From NCBI GenBank assembly GCA_016280955.1, contig JAEEHV010000027.1:1-54493 (forward strand): a stretch of DNA of 54,493 nucleotides. Reading direction: 5' to 3'. Below, in pieces: positions 36,613-45,241 of the stretch. Within the stretch, counting starts at the first letter, position 1. Each line of letters starts with the position of its first letter. The position numbers and the translations under genes are program-made. The stretch comes from Candidatus Gastranaerophilales bacterium (GTDB lineage Bacteria; Cyanobacteriota; Vampirovibrionia; Gastranaerophilales; Gastranaerophilaceae). The notes beneath the pieces were generated by a model. That model was not told the origin of the DNA. It saw nothing but the letters and a program-made list of their open reading frames with translations, and did not search any database.

Positions 36613-38505
36613 TTGGGCTTCTTCGAAAGTTTGAAAAAGTATAAATCCCAACTTGATGCTGTAGATTCGTCAGTGTTCTACGGCAGTAAAACCTTGCTTG
36701 AAGTTTATGAACGAAATGCAAAACTTGAAGCAGAGATTGAACAACGCACAAAAGAGCTTGACCGTGCAAACAAACAAATGCTTACATTACAGCATATTTG
36801 GAACATGATGAACTCATCAGAACCCTTATCCAGTGTACTTAATGCCATAGTTAACAGTTTGCAGGGCGAATTGGGTTATGTTTACAGTTTTATTATAAAA
36901 CCTCAAATAAAGGATGAAGAAAGCTATATTCAGGTTGCCGCATCATCAAGACAGGATTTGTCAGACAAATTTGCAAGATATTTTAATTGCAAACTATCTG
37001 ACTATAAAATGGTTTATCCGCAAATAGAAGAATTAAAAAATGCGGTCATAAACAACAATATATACCAATCTTCAAATGTTATGGACTTAATCAGCGGTCT
37101 GATTCCGGATTTAAACAAAGAGCGGCTGGAAAAATTTTTCCAGGATGCCAATATGAAATCATACATTCTTGTTCCGCTTGTTTCAAAAGATATTCATTTC
37201 GGTTCTCTTATAGTTTTTTCTTCAAGAGAAAATATCAGCAGCAGTGAATTAAACTTTTTAGGGTTATTTGCCAAACAAATAGAGCTTGCAATAACTATTG
37301 CCGACTTATTTCAGGCAGTTAAGGAACAGGCTGTTACGGACAGCATGACCGGACTGTTTAACAGAAGATATTTTGAAGAATTTATAAAAAAAGAAGCTAT
37401 TCGTGCCGAACGTCAAAATCAGCATTTTACCGTAATAGGTTTGGATTTGGATCACCTTAAACAAATTAACGATGTTTACGGTCACAATTATGGTGATATT
37501 GCAATTAAAGCAATTGCTGAAGTTTTGAAAAACAATGCACGTTCTATTGATATTGCAGCAAGAATGGGCGGAGAAGAATTTAATCTTATATTGCCGGGTG
37601 TCGATTCTGCAGGCGGACTTGTAGCCGCAGAACGTATCAGAAAAGCCATTGAGGGTGTTATGCTTGAAAAAATCGGGCATATTACTGCTAGTGTGGGTGT
37701 GGCAACTTATCTTGAGCATACTGATGATTTAGATGAGCTTTTGGAATTAACCGACCAGGCTATGTATGAATCAAAAAGACAAGGCAGAAACAGGGTAACT
37801 CTGGCAAAACCGGCAAAAGAAACATCATGGCAGGATATTGCAATAAAAACCTACATTGATATTCTTACAAAACACAGAATTCCGGTTGATGAAACTACAT
37901 CCAAGCTTTTAACCCAAAAGTTAAAAGAAATGAACTTTAATAATGAAAAACTCTATCAGGTTGCAGATGCACTTATATCTACATATAACCCCGACCATCA
38001 TGACGGAAGTGTAAAACAAAAAGTTCTGCTTGCAACATTGCTAGCCAAACGTTTTGATTTATCAAAAGAAAGTATTGATAAGCTAAAAATTGCAGTATTA
38101 CTGTACGATATCGGAAACACAATGCTTCCTAAAGAGCTGCTGAATAAAAAAGAACCGTTAAGTGACGAAGACAAAGAATCTATTAAAAAGCATCCCGTAA
38201 TTGCAGCAAGAGAAATTTTAAAACCGATTTCCAATATAACCGATATTATTCCGATTATTGAAAAACACCATGAAAACTGGAACGGAACGGGATATCCGAA
38301 TAATCTTGCAAAAGATGAAATTCCGCTTGAATCCCAAATAATACTTATTATTGATTCGTATTTTGCACTTCTTGAAAAACGTCCATATCGGGATGCAAAA
38401 ACAAAAGAAGCCGCTATCAAAATTATAACTGGAGAAATTAACGGAAAGTGGAGTGAAAAACTCGCTCACGAATTTATTTCAATAGTTAAAAATGATTTGG
38501 ACTAA
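36613..38505 (+). CDS. GAF-GGDEF-HD-GYP protein with degenerate HD motif
   Basis: The 630-residue soluble protein has a short coiled coil (about 30-60), a GAF-like domain (70-235), a GGDEF domain with intact catalytic GGEEF (319-323), and a C-terminal HD-GYP domain (405-625). GGEEF predicts diguanylate cyclase activity. In the HD-GYP domain HHENWNGTGYP (552-562), KHPVIAAREIL and Asp581 are kept, but the canonical HDIGK is YDIGN (498-502). The metal-binding His and the Lys are therefore both replaced. The phosphodiesterase is probably inactive or altered. The start is TTG with AAAGGGG upstream; no in-frame ATG is nearby. Confidence 0.9.
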   Translation: MGFFESLKKYKSQLDAVDSSVFYGSKTLLEVYERNAKLEAEIEQRTKELDRANKQMLTLQHIWNMMNSSEPLSSVLNAIVNSLQGELGYVYSFIIKPQIKDEESYIQVAASSRQDLSDKFARYFNCKLSDYKMVYPQIEELKNAVINNNIYQSSNVMDLISGLIPDLNKERLEKFFQDANMKSYILVPLVSKDIHFGSLIVFSSRENISSSELNFLGLFAKQIELAITIADLFQAVKEQAVTDSMTGLFNRRYFEEFIKKEAIRAERQNQHFTVIGLDLDHLKQINDVYGHNYGDIAIKAIAEVLKNNARSIDIAARMGGEEFNLILPGVDSAGGLVAAERIRKAIEGVMLEKIGHITASVGVATYLEHTDDLDELLELTDQAMYESKRQGRNRVTLAKPAKETSWQDIAIKTYIDILTKHRIPVDETTSKLLTQKLKEMNFNNEKLYQVADALISTYNPDHHDGSVKQKVLLATLLAKRFDLSKESIDKLKIAVLLYDIGNTMLPKELLNKKEPLSDEDKESIKKHPVIAAREILKPISNITDIIPIIEKHHENWNGTGYPNNLAKDEIPLESQIILIIDSYFALLEKRPYRDAKTKEAAIKIITGEINGKWSEKLAHEFISIVKNDLD

Positions 38506-38506
38506 T

Positions 38507-39730
38507 TTATTCAACATCCTGCGGAGATGTTAAGAACCCTTGTTTAAAAGGGACTTCTTCGTCCACAAAACCTGTTCTGACTATATTTCTGCCAAACTTT
38601 TTTTCAAGAATATCCAGACTTTTTCCCAGTTTAGCATTCTTTTCCCGTTTCTCTCCGTCATCAAATAATATCAACTGCTCTTTTGAAGAATGGTTAAAAT
38701 TTTCAAATACAACTCCGATACTGCGATAGAGTGTACCTTGAGAATAGATTCTGTTTAATATTTCAAATGCAACTTTTGATATATCAAATTCAAAATCCAG
38801 AGGAAAATCCAAATCTTCCTTATCGTAATATGAACGGAAGTCCTTGGTTTTAAGCAATACTCCTATCGTCGAGCATTTGCAATCTATCTTTCTTAGTCTT
38901 TTGCAACAACTGTGGACGTGAATAGAAAGTTCGTTTTTTAAATAATTAATATCGGAAGAAAATTCAGGAAATGATTTTGAATCACTTATTGACTTAGGGA
39001 GTTCAACTTCTGATGAAATAGGTGATATCATAATCCCCAAAAGCTCTGCTTTGGTTGTAAGCCCGTTTTTGCCAAACCGTTTTTTAATCCATTCATCATC
39101 TTTTTGGGTAAAATCATAGGCAGTTCTTACTCCATATCCCTTCAATTTCACACCCAATCTTCTGCCTATTCCCCAGACTTCATCTATTTCTGTTTTCTTT
39201 AAAAGTGGTATCCTTGTTTGTTTTCCGGCAAGAGCAACTCTTGTTTCGGAATTTTTTGCCTTATCTGAAGCCAGTTTCGACAATGTTTTGGAACTGCTTA
39301 TACCAATGGTCACCGGAATCCCTACTTCGTCCCAAACTTTTTTTTGAAGGTAACATCCCAGATTGTAATAATTCTTTTTATACAGTTTTGTAAGTCCGGT
39401 AAAATCTACAAATGCTTCATCAATTGAATAAATCTGAACATTAGGACTAAACTCTTTGAGTATTGTCATAACTGATTTTGATATTTTTGAATATGCATAA
39501 TGATTTACGGTAACATAGATACACCCGGGGTATTTTTCCACAGCCTGAAAAAGAGGAATACCCATGGGAACACCCATAGCTTTTGCTTCTCTTGAACGTG
39601 CGATAACACATCCCCTTTCCCCCGAAACAACACTTACGGGCAATCCGTTCAGTTCGGGATTAAGTTTTCTTTCGCAAGAAACGAAAAAACTGTCACAATC
39701 TACTAATGCTATGTATTTCTGATTTGTCAT
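38507..39730 (-). CDS. Y-family DNA polymerase (UmuC/DinB-like)
   Basis: The 407-residue protein has the Y-family palm: ALVDCDSFFVSCERKLNP (metal Asp and steric-gate Phe), IARSREAKAMGV, and the catalytic YSIDEAFVDFTG, followed by the thumb and little-finger domains. The CER context and the C-terminal region resemble UmuC more than DinB. It copies past DNA lesions with low fidelity. No umuD is adjacent. No LexA box is evident. It converges on the GGDEF gene with 1 bp between stops. The ATG has no clear ribosome site; tandem TTATATCAA repeats lie just upstream. Confidence 0.92.
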   Translation of the reverse strand: MTNQKYIALVDCDSFFVSCERKLNPELNGLPVSVVSGERGCVIARSREAKAMGVPMGIPLFQAVEKYPGCIYVTVNHYAYSKISKSVMTILKEFSPNVQIYSIDEAFVDFTGLTKLYKKNYYNLGCYLQKKVWDEVGIPVTIGISSSKTLSKLASDKAKNSETRVALAGKQTRIPLLKKTEIDEVWGIGRRLGVKLKGYGVRTAYDFTQKDDEWIKKRFGKNGLTTKAELLGIMISPISSEVELPKSISDSKSFPEFSSDINYLKNELSIHVHSCCKRLRKIDCKCSTIGVLLKTKDFRSYYDKEDLDFPLDFEFDISKVAFEILNRIYSQGTLYRSIGVVFENFNHSSKEQLILFDDGEKREKNAKLGKSLDILEKKFGRNIVRTGFVDEEVPFKQGFLTSPQDVE

Positions 39731-39733
39731 AAG

Positions 39734-39757
39734 TTATATCAATATTAATTATATCAA
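39734..39757. promoter_or_regulatory. 9-bp direct repeats between the polymerase gene and the 155-aa gene
   Basis: TTATATCAA at 39734-39742 and again at 39749-39757, a 15-bp period, directly upstream of the Y-family polymerase ATG. On the minus strand each copy includes GATATAA or TATAAT, so part of this may simply be promoter -10 sequence. Confidence 0.3.
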
Positions 39758-39776
39758 ATATTATTGTAATGGTTTA

Positions 39777-39806
39777 GCAAAATTTTTTATTTACATGTTT
39801 TAGAAA
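39777..39806 (+). promoter_or_regulatory. shared GCAAAA / TA-rich promoter-like element (gene at 39824)
   Basis: GCAAAA (39777-39782), T-rich spacer of 18 bp containing ACATGTTTT, then TAGAAA (39801-39806), 47 bp before the ATG. It is the weakest of the five copies in the -10-like hexamer but matches well in the upstream part and in spacing. Confidence 0.5.
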
Positions 39807-39823
39807 AATAAAAGGAGCCTTTT

Positions 39824-40291
39824 ATGAATGAATTTATTAATGAAATAGCAGATTTATCAAGACAAATATATGATTACGGAAGAAACAATGACAAAGAAGT
39901 AATTGCAGCTAATGCAAATTATTATGAAAGAGCCGTTCAAAGCCCATCGGTTGCCCGTCTTGTGTATAAAGATACTTTTCATAAATGTGATAAAGAATAT
40001 CAGCAATTGGTAAGAGAAGGAAAAGAAACTTTATCCGAATTTACAGCAAAAACCTTTAAAGCAACTCAAAATGCACTGTTGGCAACGAATGATGAACCGG
40101 CTGCATCCGCATACGAATCCTTTGTAAATGTCGTTGACCGCATTTATAAGAATTCTGAATGGATCAGAGAATTCAGTGTAGATACAAACAGAATTATATT
40201 AGATAAGGTTAAAGGTAAAGCCGGGCTTTTGCATAAATTTAAAGTCGGTATGTTTATGAAAAAACATGGAATAAAAAGCTTCTTTAAGTAA
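39824..40291 (+). CDS. helical protein of unknown function (155 aa)
   Basis: No family recognised. The 155-residue protein is almost entirely helical, with acidic and Tyr-rich N-terminal helices and a basic C-terminal amphipathic stretch (KFKVGMFMKKHGIKSFFK) that may bind membrane or nucleic acid. No signal peptide. AAAGGAG lies before the ATG. It belongs with the genes that carry the shared GCAAAA element, though its N-terminus lacks the NFxG motif. Confidence 0.7.
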   Translation: MNEFINEIADLSRQIYDYGRNNDKEVIAANANYYERAVQSPSVARLVYKDTFHKCDKEYQQLVREGKETLSEFTAKTFKATQNALLATNDEPAASAYESFVNVVDRIYKNSEWIREFSVDTNRIILDKVKGKAGLLHKFKVGMFMKKHGIKSFFK

Positions 40292-40321
40292 TAATTTGCC
40301 AAAATAAAAAACAAAAAAGAA

Positions 40322-40543
40322 TTAAAAAGTATTTTCTATTTTCTTTTCTTTCAGATTATAAACTTTTTTCTCCGGCAGGATTTCCATAAGCAGCCCCTCT
40401 TTATAACGGGCAACGTACCATTTATGGTATTTTAATGCACGATTAATGTCAGTCGTCTGGAATTTAACTTCTTTTTTACCGCCCTTAATTTCAACCATTC
40501 TGTACAGAGCTTCGATTTGTTCTCCCGTATCTATATTTAGCAT
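40322..40543 (-). CDS. small protein downstream of the glutamate-cysteine ligase gene
   Basis: No family recognised. The protein of about 73 residues is basic at the C-terminus (EKKVYNLKEKKIENTF) with a mixed strand-helix core (RALKYHKWYVARYKEG). I choose the ATG at 40543 over the GTG at 40549 because GAGGG is 8 bp from the ATG and only 2 bp from the GTG. It follows the ligase gene after 12 bp and is probably cotranscribed. Confidence 0.6.
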   Translation of the reverse strand: MLNIDTGEQIEALYRMVEIKGGKKEVKFQTTDINRALKYHKWYVARYKEGLLMEILPEKKVYNLKEKKIENTF

Positions 40544-40555
40544 ACACACTGCCCT

Positions 40556-41818
40556 CTAATTTATATCAGCCGGAACTTTATTTGATTTTAAAAGTTCAAT
40601 TAACGGTTCAAGAAAACTCTCTTCATCCTGCTGCTGATTAACTAATGAAATATAAGATATCTCTGCAAGCTCTTTGCAAACTTCAGAAACTTTATATTTT
40701 CCGATTTTTGCGGAAGTTGCATATCTTGCAACCGCATATCTGAGTTCATTAATATCATTATATGAAAATTTATCCAATATGCCTTCGACTTCATTAATTG
40801 CATCAGAATCATACATTATTCCTTTATATAAGGACGGTATGGAATATTCTAAGCCGCCGCCTACACAATCGTGGTTTCTGATTTCTATAAAATTCCTTAG
40901 ACGCACTTCGGGGAAATAAAGATTTGAATGAAGTTTCCAGTCTTCTATTGTCGGTTCAAACCCTTCATATCCTTTTTCCATATACTGTTTAAATGTTAAT
41001 CTTCCGTTTATACATACCGTTCTTTGTTCGCGGGATATAAATATCATTGGAGTATCAAGAAGTGTATCTACATAATCTTTAAACTCCATGTCTTTGTTAA
41101 AATCTGTTGCAAATCCGCACCTTTCATTATCCGTATTGAGCCACGCAAGAGCCCTGAAAGATTTATATCCCGTATCGACACCGCCTCTGATTTTTGAATT
41201 TGCATACATTGCCGTAACAAAAGGCATCATAAGATTTGCCAAACGGAATTTTTTCATTGCGTCATACTCGGAAGAAAAATCTATTCCCACCTGAATACCG
41301 GCTGTTTCTCTCATCATTACGTCAGATAAAATTCCCCACAAATAATTAGCCATAACGGCATACCTTTGTTTTGGAATAAGTTTAATATTTCTGTATGTTG
41401 TTTTTGGAGAAACTCCTTTATTTAAAAGGCAAATGCCAAATTCCTCCATTATCGGAGCAATTGCTTTGTCAATATTTTCAATTTTTTTCTTTATTTCAAA
41501 TACTGATTTTTGCGGCTCAAGGCTGAGTTCAAACTGACAGCCCGGTTCAAGTGTAATTGTATCGTGAAGTTTTTTTAGCCCGATAATTTCGGTATTATCA
41601 AGAATATAATCCCAATTATCCTCTTTTGCAATTTCTCTCAGCAATTCGCACATACCGTAATCACCATAGTATGAAATCGTTTCGCCTGTTGATTTATCGA
41701 TGGGTATGCGTTCATATTCCATACCGATTTTCTGAGAGTTTTTACATCCGAGCAAAAATTCTTCTAATAACTGGCTGTATTCTAAATGATTTTCCGGCTT
41801 TAACTGACAATAATTCAC
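40556..41818 (-). CDS. glutamate-cysteine ligase-like protein (plant/EgtA type)
   Basis: The 420-residue protein shows the ATP-grasp-like GCS2 pattern: KIGMEYERIPID (glutamate and metal site), TLEPGCQFELSLEPQKSV (as in plant-type GSH1 and EgtA), then RETAGIQVGIDFSSE and EVRLRNFIEIRNHD. It would join glutamate and cysteine to gamma-glutamylcysteine, the first step to glutathione or ergothioneine. No gshB or egt genes are in the window, so the final product is open. The start is GTG, supported by AAGGAG 8 bp upstream. The following small gene is probably cotranscribed. Confidence 0.8.
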   Translation of the reverse strand: MNYCQLKPENHLEYSQLLEEFLLGCKNSQKIGMEYERIPIDKSTGETISYYGDYGMCELLREIAKEDNWDYILDNTEIIGLKKLHDTITLEPGCQFELSLEPQKSVFEIKKKIENIDKAIAPIMEEFGICLLNKGVSPKTTYRNIKLIPKQRYAVMANYLWGILSDVMMRETAGIQVGIDFSSEYDAMKKFRLANLMMPFVTAMYANSKIRGGVDTGYKSFRALAWLNTDNERCGFATDFNKDMEFKDYVDTLLDTPMIFISREQRTVCINGRLTFKQYMEKGYEGFEPTIEDWKLHSNLYFPEVRLRNFIEIRNHDCVGGGLEYSIPSLYKGIMYDSDAINEVEGILDKFSYNDINELRYAVARYATSAKIGKYKVSEVCKELAEISYISLVNQQQDEESFLEPLIELLKSNKVPADIN

Positions 41819-41903
41819 AATGTACTCCTTATAAAATTATACTACACACAACATATTATTAATATATTCTTCTCAATAACTTTTAACATTTACCTGTTTG
41901 TAC

Positions 41904-41909
41904 TATTAT
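41904..41909 (+). promoter_or_regulatory. -10 box abutting the rsmA start (leaderless)
   Basis: TATTAT at 41904-41909, 7 bp before the ATG at 41917, with no Shine-Dalgarno sequence. An upstream ATG (41908) lies inside the hexamer. No clear -35 is seen. Confidence 0.4.
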
Positions 41910-41916
41910 GAAATTC

Positions 41917-42759
41917 ATGACGGACTATTTACAAAGAGCAAAATATTTTAAAACAAAAAAAAGACTCGGACAAAACTTTCTCATTAACGGAGAAGTAATT
42001 CAGGATATCATTGAAAATGCAAAAATCACAAAAGAAGATACCATAATTGAAATAGGTCCCGGTGTCGGCTTTGTTACCGAGCAGCTGGTTAAATATGCAA
42101 AAAAAGTTATTGCAATTGAACTGGATGAAGAAGCAATTAAAGAGCTTGAAAAGATTGAATGTAATAATTTGGAAATCATACATAACGATATTCTAAAAAC
42201 AGATTTATCAGAACTAAGTGAAGATAAGGTAAAAGTTGTAGCAAATATTCCTTATTATATAACTTCACCCATCATCGCACACCTGTTGGGCGAGATTGAT
42301 GATTTAAACAATAAAAACAGAACTAAAATCAAAGACATAATTTTAATGGTTCAGGAGGAAGTTGCAAGAAGAATTGTTGCTAACGAAAACAGCTCTTCCA
42401 AGCAATATGGTCTGCTGACAATACTTTCTCAATTTTGGGCAGATTGTAAAATCATAAGAACAGTTGGCAGAAAATCTTTTTATCCGGCACCTAAAGTCAA
42501 TTCGGCACTTGTTAATTTAAAAGTACTGGATTCTCCCCGTTTGAAACTTTCAGACTATACACATTTCCGAAAAACAATTAAAGCAGCCTTTTCACAAAGA
42601 AGAAAGACTTTAAAAAACTGTCTTGTAAGCTCCGGATTTAACAAAGAAACCGTACTAAAAACTATTCAAAAACTGGGAGTTGATGAGAATATAAGAGGTG
42701 AAAAACTTTCAGTAGAACAGTTCGGCAAATTATCCGAAACTCTGCTTGAGTTTGAATAA
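41917..42759 (+). CDS. rsmA: 16S rRNA dimethyladenosine transferase
   Basis: The protein of about 280 residues has RLGQNFL near the N-terminus, the SAM site IEIGPGVGFVTEQL, and the catalytic NIPYYITSPI that dimethylates two adjacent adenosines in the 3'-terminal hairpin of 16S rRNA (KsgA). Length is normal. I prefer the ATG at 41917 (MTDYLQRAKYF) over 41908 because the -10 box TATTAT overlaps the earlier ATG; the first one would add only three residues. It is followed by lptC, which has its own promoter. Confidence 0.96.
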   Translation: MTDYLQRAKYFKTKKRLGQNFLINGEVIQDIIENAKITKEDTIIEIGPGVGFVTEQLVKYAKKVIAIELDEEAIKELEKIECNNLEIIHNDILKTDLSELSEDKVKVVANIPYYITSPIIAHLLGEIDDLNNKNRTKIKDIILMVQEEVARRIVANENSSSKQYGLLTILSQFWADCKIIRTVGRKSFYPAPKVNSALVNLKVLDSPRLKLSDYTHFRKTIKAAFSQRRKTLKNCLVSSGFNKETVLKTIQKLGVDENIRGEKLSVEQFGKLSETLLEFE

Positions 42760-42791
42760 ATATAAACTAAATAGTCTTAGTGTTAATTATG

Positions 42792-42800
42792 TGGTAAAAT
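42792..42800 (+). promoter_or_regulatory. leaderless promoter of lptC
   Basis: TGG-TAAAAT (42792-42800), 6 bp, then ATG at 42807; no Shine-Dalgarno sequence. The -35 region is weak, as expected with an extended -10. Confidence 0.55.
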
Positions 42801-42806
42801 GTTCCT

Positions 42807-43424
42807 ATGAAATTGTTTAAACGTGTATTCAAAAAATCAATTGATAAATTTTCGAAATTTAATAAAAGAAGAAAAGCCTATGTTATTGCAATTCTTTTTG
42901 TTGCTTTCGGAATGTTATGGGCATTTATATCAGCAGGAATTATTACGGGTAATTTTAACCGTGCCCAGTTAAATAATACACAAGACCAGCAGAAAGTAGA
43001 TGCTAACGGCATAATTATTACGGAAACAAAAGAAGGTAAAAAATATTTTGAGATATACGGCGAAATCGGTCATTACAGTAACGACCACAGCGTTGCAACT
43101 CTCTACAACGTAATAGGTAATTTTTATCAGAATAATGAAGTTTCTATGAGTTTTCAGTCATCAAAAGGAACTTATGATGAAAAAACGGGTATTATCACTC
43201 TTTTTGATAATACATATATTGTCTTAAAAGACGGTATTTCTCTTGAGACAGACAAATTAACATGGTACGGCAGTGATAAAGAAACTGTTGCAGAAGGTCA
43301 TGTTATCATAAGAAAAGATAAAGAAATGAAATCCACCGCCGACAAGTGTATAATTGGTGCAGGATATCAAAACTTTAAAATTCTGGGAACAACTCAGACA
43401 AAAATCTGGGGACACAAAAAGTAA
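42807..43424 (+). CDS. lptC: LPS-transport protein LptC
   Basis: The 205-residue protein has a basic cytoplasmic N-terminus, one membrane helix (about 26-48), and a periplasmic beta-jellyroll of OstA/LptC type (ITETKEGKKYFEIYGE, TYDEKTGIITLFDNTYI, LETDKLTWYG, AEGHVIIRKD). LptC sits with LptBFG in the inner membrane and hands lipopolysaccharide to LptA. The order lptC-lptA is the usual one. It has no ribosome site and a -10 box 6 bp upstream, so it is predicted to be leaderless. Confidence 0.85.
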   Translation: MKLFKRVFKKSIDKFSKFNKRRKAYVIAILFVAFGMLWAFISAGIITGNFNRAQLNNTQDQQKVDANGIIITETKEGKKYFEIYGEIGHYSNDHSVATLYNVIGNFYQNNEVSMSFQSSKGTYDEKTGIITLFDNTYIVLKDGISLETDKLTWYGSDKETVAEGHVIIRKDKEMKSTADKCIIGAGYQNFKILGTTQTKIWGHKK

Positions 43425-43450
43425 CAAAACCAAAATATGAAAGGACAAAA

Positions 43451-44404
43451 ATGAAAAAGTTTTTAATAATTTTAATGCTTATGTTAACCGGCATCGGGGT
43501 TATTGCTTCTGATTTAGTTATAGAATCAAAAACCCAGACATTTTCGGATTCGGAACGTAAGATTAAACTTGATGGCGGTGTAAAAGTTCAGCTGAATAAC
43601 CTTACTGTACACAGCGACACTGCGGATGTTTCAGTAAGAAGAAATAACAAGCTTGATACTGCTACTTTTTACGACAAACCCTATGCGGTAGAATATACCG
43701 GCAACAAAAAAAGAGAAGTAAAATCAAATATTTTGCAGGTATCATTAATTAACAAAGTTGTTCGTGCCGAAGGCGAAACACAGTCAGTAATTACCGAAGG
43801 TGATACTCCGATAATTATCATAAATGCAGATGTCCAGGAATACGATACAAACAGTCATATAATGGTTGCAACCGGTTCAGTTACGATGAAGTATAAAGAC
43901 ATTAATACTTTTTCAGACAAAGCGGTTATAATCACAAATGAAAGCGGCGATGTCAAAAAAATTGATTTGCTGGGAAATGCAAAAGTTAAACAAGACCAAA
44001 ATGAATCAGAAGGACACCACTTTGTGTACAATCCGATAACTGAGGAAATGAGTGTTGAAGGTCATACAAAATCAATAGCTATGTCAGATGACGGTAAAAA
44101 ACTTACCATTCACTCTGATTATCAACAATATAACAAAAAACAAAATTCTTATGTCGGCAGCGGACACGTTAAAATATGGTATGACGATTATTATGCACAG
44201 GGACCTAAAGTTAATGTATTCCCTGATGCAAAAACAAACAAACCAAATGAAGTATATTTCATCGGTCGTTCAAAAATCATACAACAGGAAAAAGATATTA
44301 TTGCTGACAAAATTAAAATGACAATGGATCCTAAAGACTTTGTTGCGGAAGGAAATGTAAAAACAATTATTCATAATGTTGACACGAAAGACGGTGATTT
44401 ATAA
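43451..44404 (+). CDS. lptA: LptA/OstA-like periplasmic LPS-transport protein
   Basis: The 317-residue protein has a signal peptide (KKFLIILMLMLTGIGVIAS) and repeated OstA/LptA beta strands (LDGGVKVQLNNLTVHSDTADV, VVRAEGETQSV, MVATGSVTMKYKD, YVGSGHVKIWYDDYYAQGP, FVAEGNVKTI). It is about 1.7 times the length of Escherichia coli LptA, so it may hold two LptA-like units and form a longer part of the bridge across the periplasm. AAGGA precedes the ATG. The stop shares one base with the next gene. Confidence 0.85.
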   Translation: MKKFLIILMLMLTGIGVIASDLVIESKTQTFSDSERKIKLDGGVKVQLNNLTVHSDTADVSVRRNNKLDTATFYDKPYAVEYTGNKKREVKSNILQVSLINKVVRAEGETQSVITEGDTPIIIINADVQEYDTNSHIMVATGSVTMKYKDINTFSDKAVIITNESGDVKKIDLLGNAKVKQDQNESEGHHFVYNPITEEMSVEGHTKSIAMSDDGKKLTIHSDYQQYNKKQNSYVGSGHVKIWYDDYYAQGPKVNVFPDAKTNKPNEVYFIGRSKIIQQEKDIIADKIKMTMDPKDFVAEGNVKTIIHNVDTKDGDL

Positions 44405-45177
44405 TGTCCGAAAAAATAGATAAAGCAATGCAGCTTTTTGGTGAAAAAAAATATAAGGAAGCAATTGATGCTTTCAGTTCGGTGCTTGAAACAGAACCGG
44501 ACAATGCTGATGTATATAATAATATGGGTGTTGCTTATTCTTGCACGGGAGATTTTGAACATTCCGAAAAGTGTTATATAAGAGCAATAGAGCTTGATCC
44601 CGAGCTTGCTCAGGCATATATTAATTTATCTGATTTATACTATAAAGCAGGAGATTTGGCTTCGGCTGTCGGAACATTACAGAGGGGAAGTTATGAACTG
44701 CAGGACAACCTGGCAATTGCACATCTTTTGGCAAGAGTTTATATAGAAGACCAAAGATGGGATGATGCAATAGATGAACTTGAAAGAGTACTGGACGGCG
44801 AACCGGAAAATTATGATGCATATTATGATTTGGGACATGTATATTTTGAATTGGGAGATTACGAGTCAGCAATAGATAATTTTGAAAATGTTTTGGCTTA
44901 TGAGGAAAATCAAAATAACGAACTTTTGTATTATGCACTGGCACAGGCTTATGAAGCTAATAACCAAATAGATAAAGCTATTTCAAATTATTTAAAATCA
45001 ATTGCTGTTAATGATAAATTTACACTTGCATACAAAAAAGCCGGCATTCTTTTCCTTGCAAGAAATGATTATGAAGATGCTATTGAATACTTTGAAAATT
45101 ATCTTGAATTTGATATCCCCGATGAAGAAAAAGATAATATTCAAAAACTGATTGACCGTGTAAAAGCAAAAATATAA
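44404..45177 (+). CDS. TPR-repeat protein, coupled to lptA
   Basis: The 257-residue protein consists of about seven tetratricopeptide repeats (AIDAFSSVLETEPDNADVYNNMGVAY-type units) and no signal peptide, so it is cytoplasmic. TPR proteins act as protein-binding scaffolds. Its ATG overlaps the lptA stop (TAATG), giving translational coupling and suggesting a link with envelope assembly, which is inference from position only. Confidence 0.9.
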   Translation: MSEKIDKAMQLFGEKKYKEAIDAFSSVLETEPDNADVYNNMGVAYSCTGDFEHSEKCYIRAIELDPELAQAYINLSDLYYKAGDLASAVGTLQRGSYELQDNLAIAHLLARVYIEDQRWDDAIDELERVLDGEPENYDAYYDLGHVYFELGDYESAIDNFENVLAYEENQNNELLYYALAQAYEANNQIDKAISNYLKSIAVNDKFTLAYKKAGILFLARNDYEDAIEYFENYLEFDIPDEEKDNIQKLIDRVKAKI

Positions 45178-45192
45178 ATACATTTTTTAATA

Positions 45193-45222
45193 GCAAAAAA
45201 ATATTTTTTCAATTTTTAAAAT
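45193..45222 (+). promoter_or_regulatory. shared GCAAAA / TAAAAT promoter-like element (gene at 45242)
   Basis: GCAAAA (45193-45198), 18-bp T-rich spacer with TTCAATTTTT, TAAAAT (45217-45222), 49 bp before the ATG. The flank TTTAATAGCAAAA is nearly repeated 465 bp further on, before the next gene. Confidence 0.55.
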
Positions 45223-45241
45223 AAACAGAAAGGTTTTAAAA

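Noticed and set aside
39731..39823. LexA/SOS box before the Y-family polymerase gene
   Set aside because: No CTGT-N8-ACAG, GAAC-N4-GTTC or cyanobacterial-type LexA site is visible; only AT-rich direct repeats.
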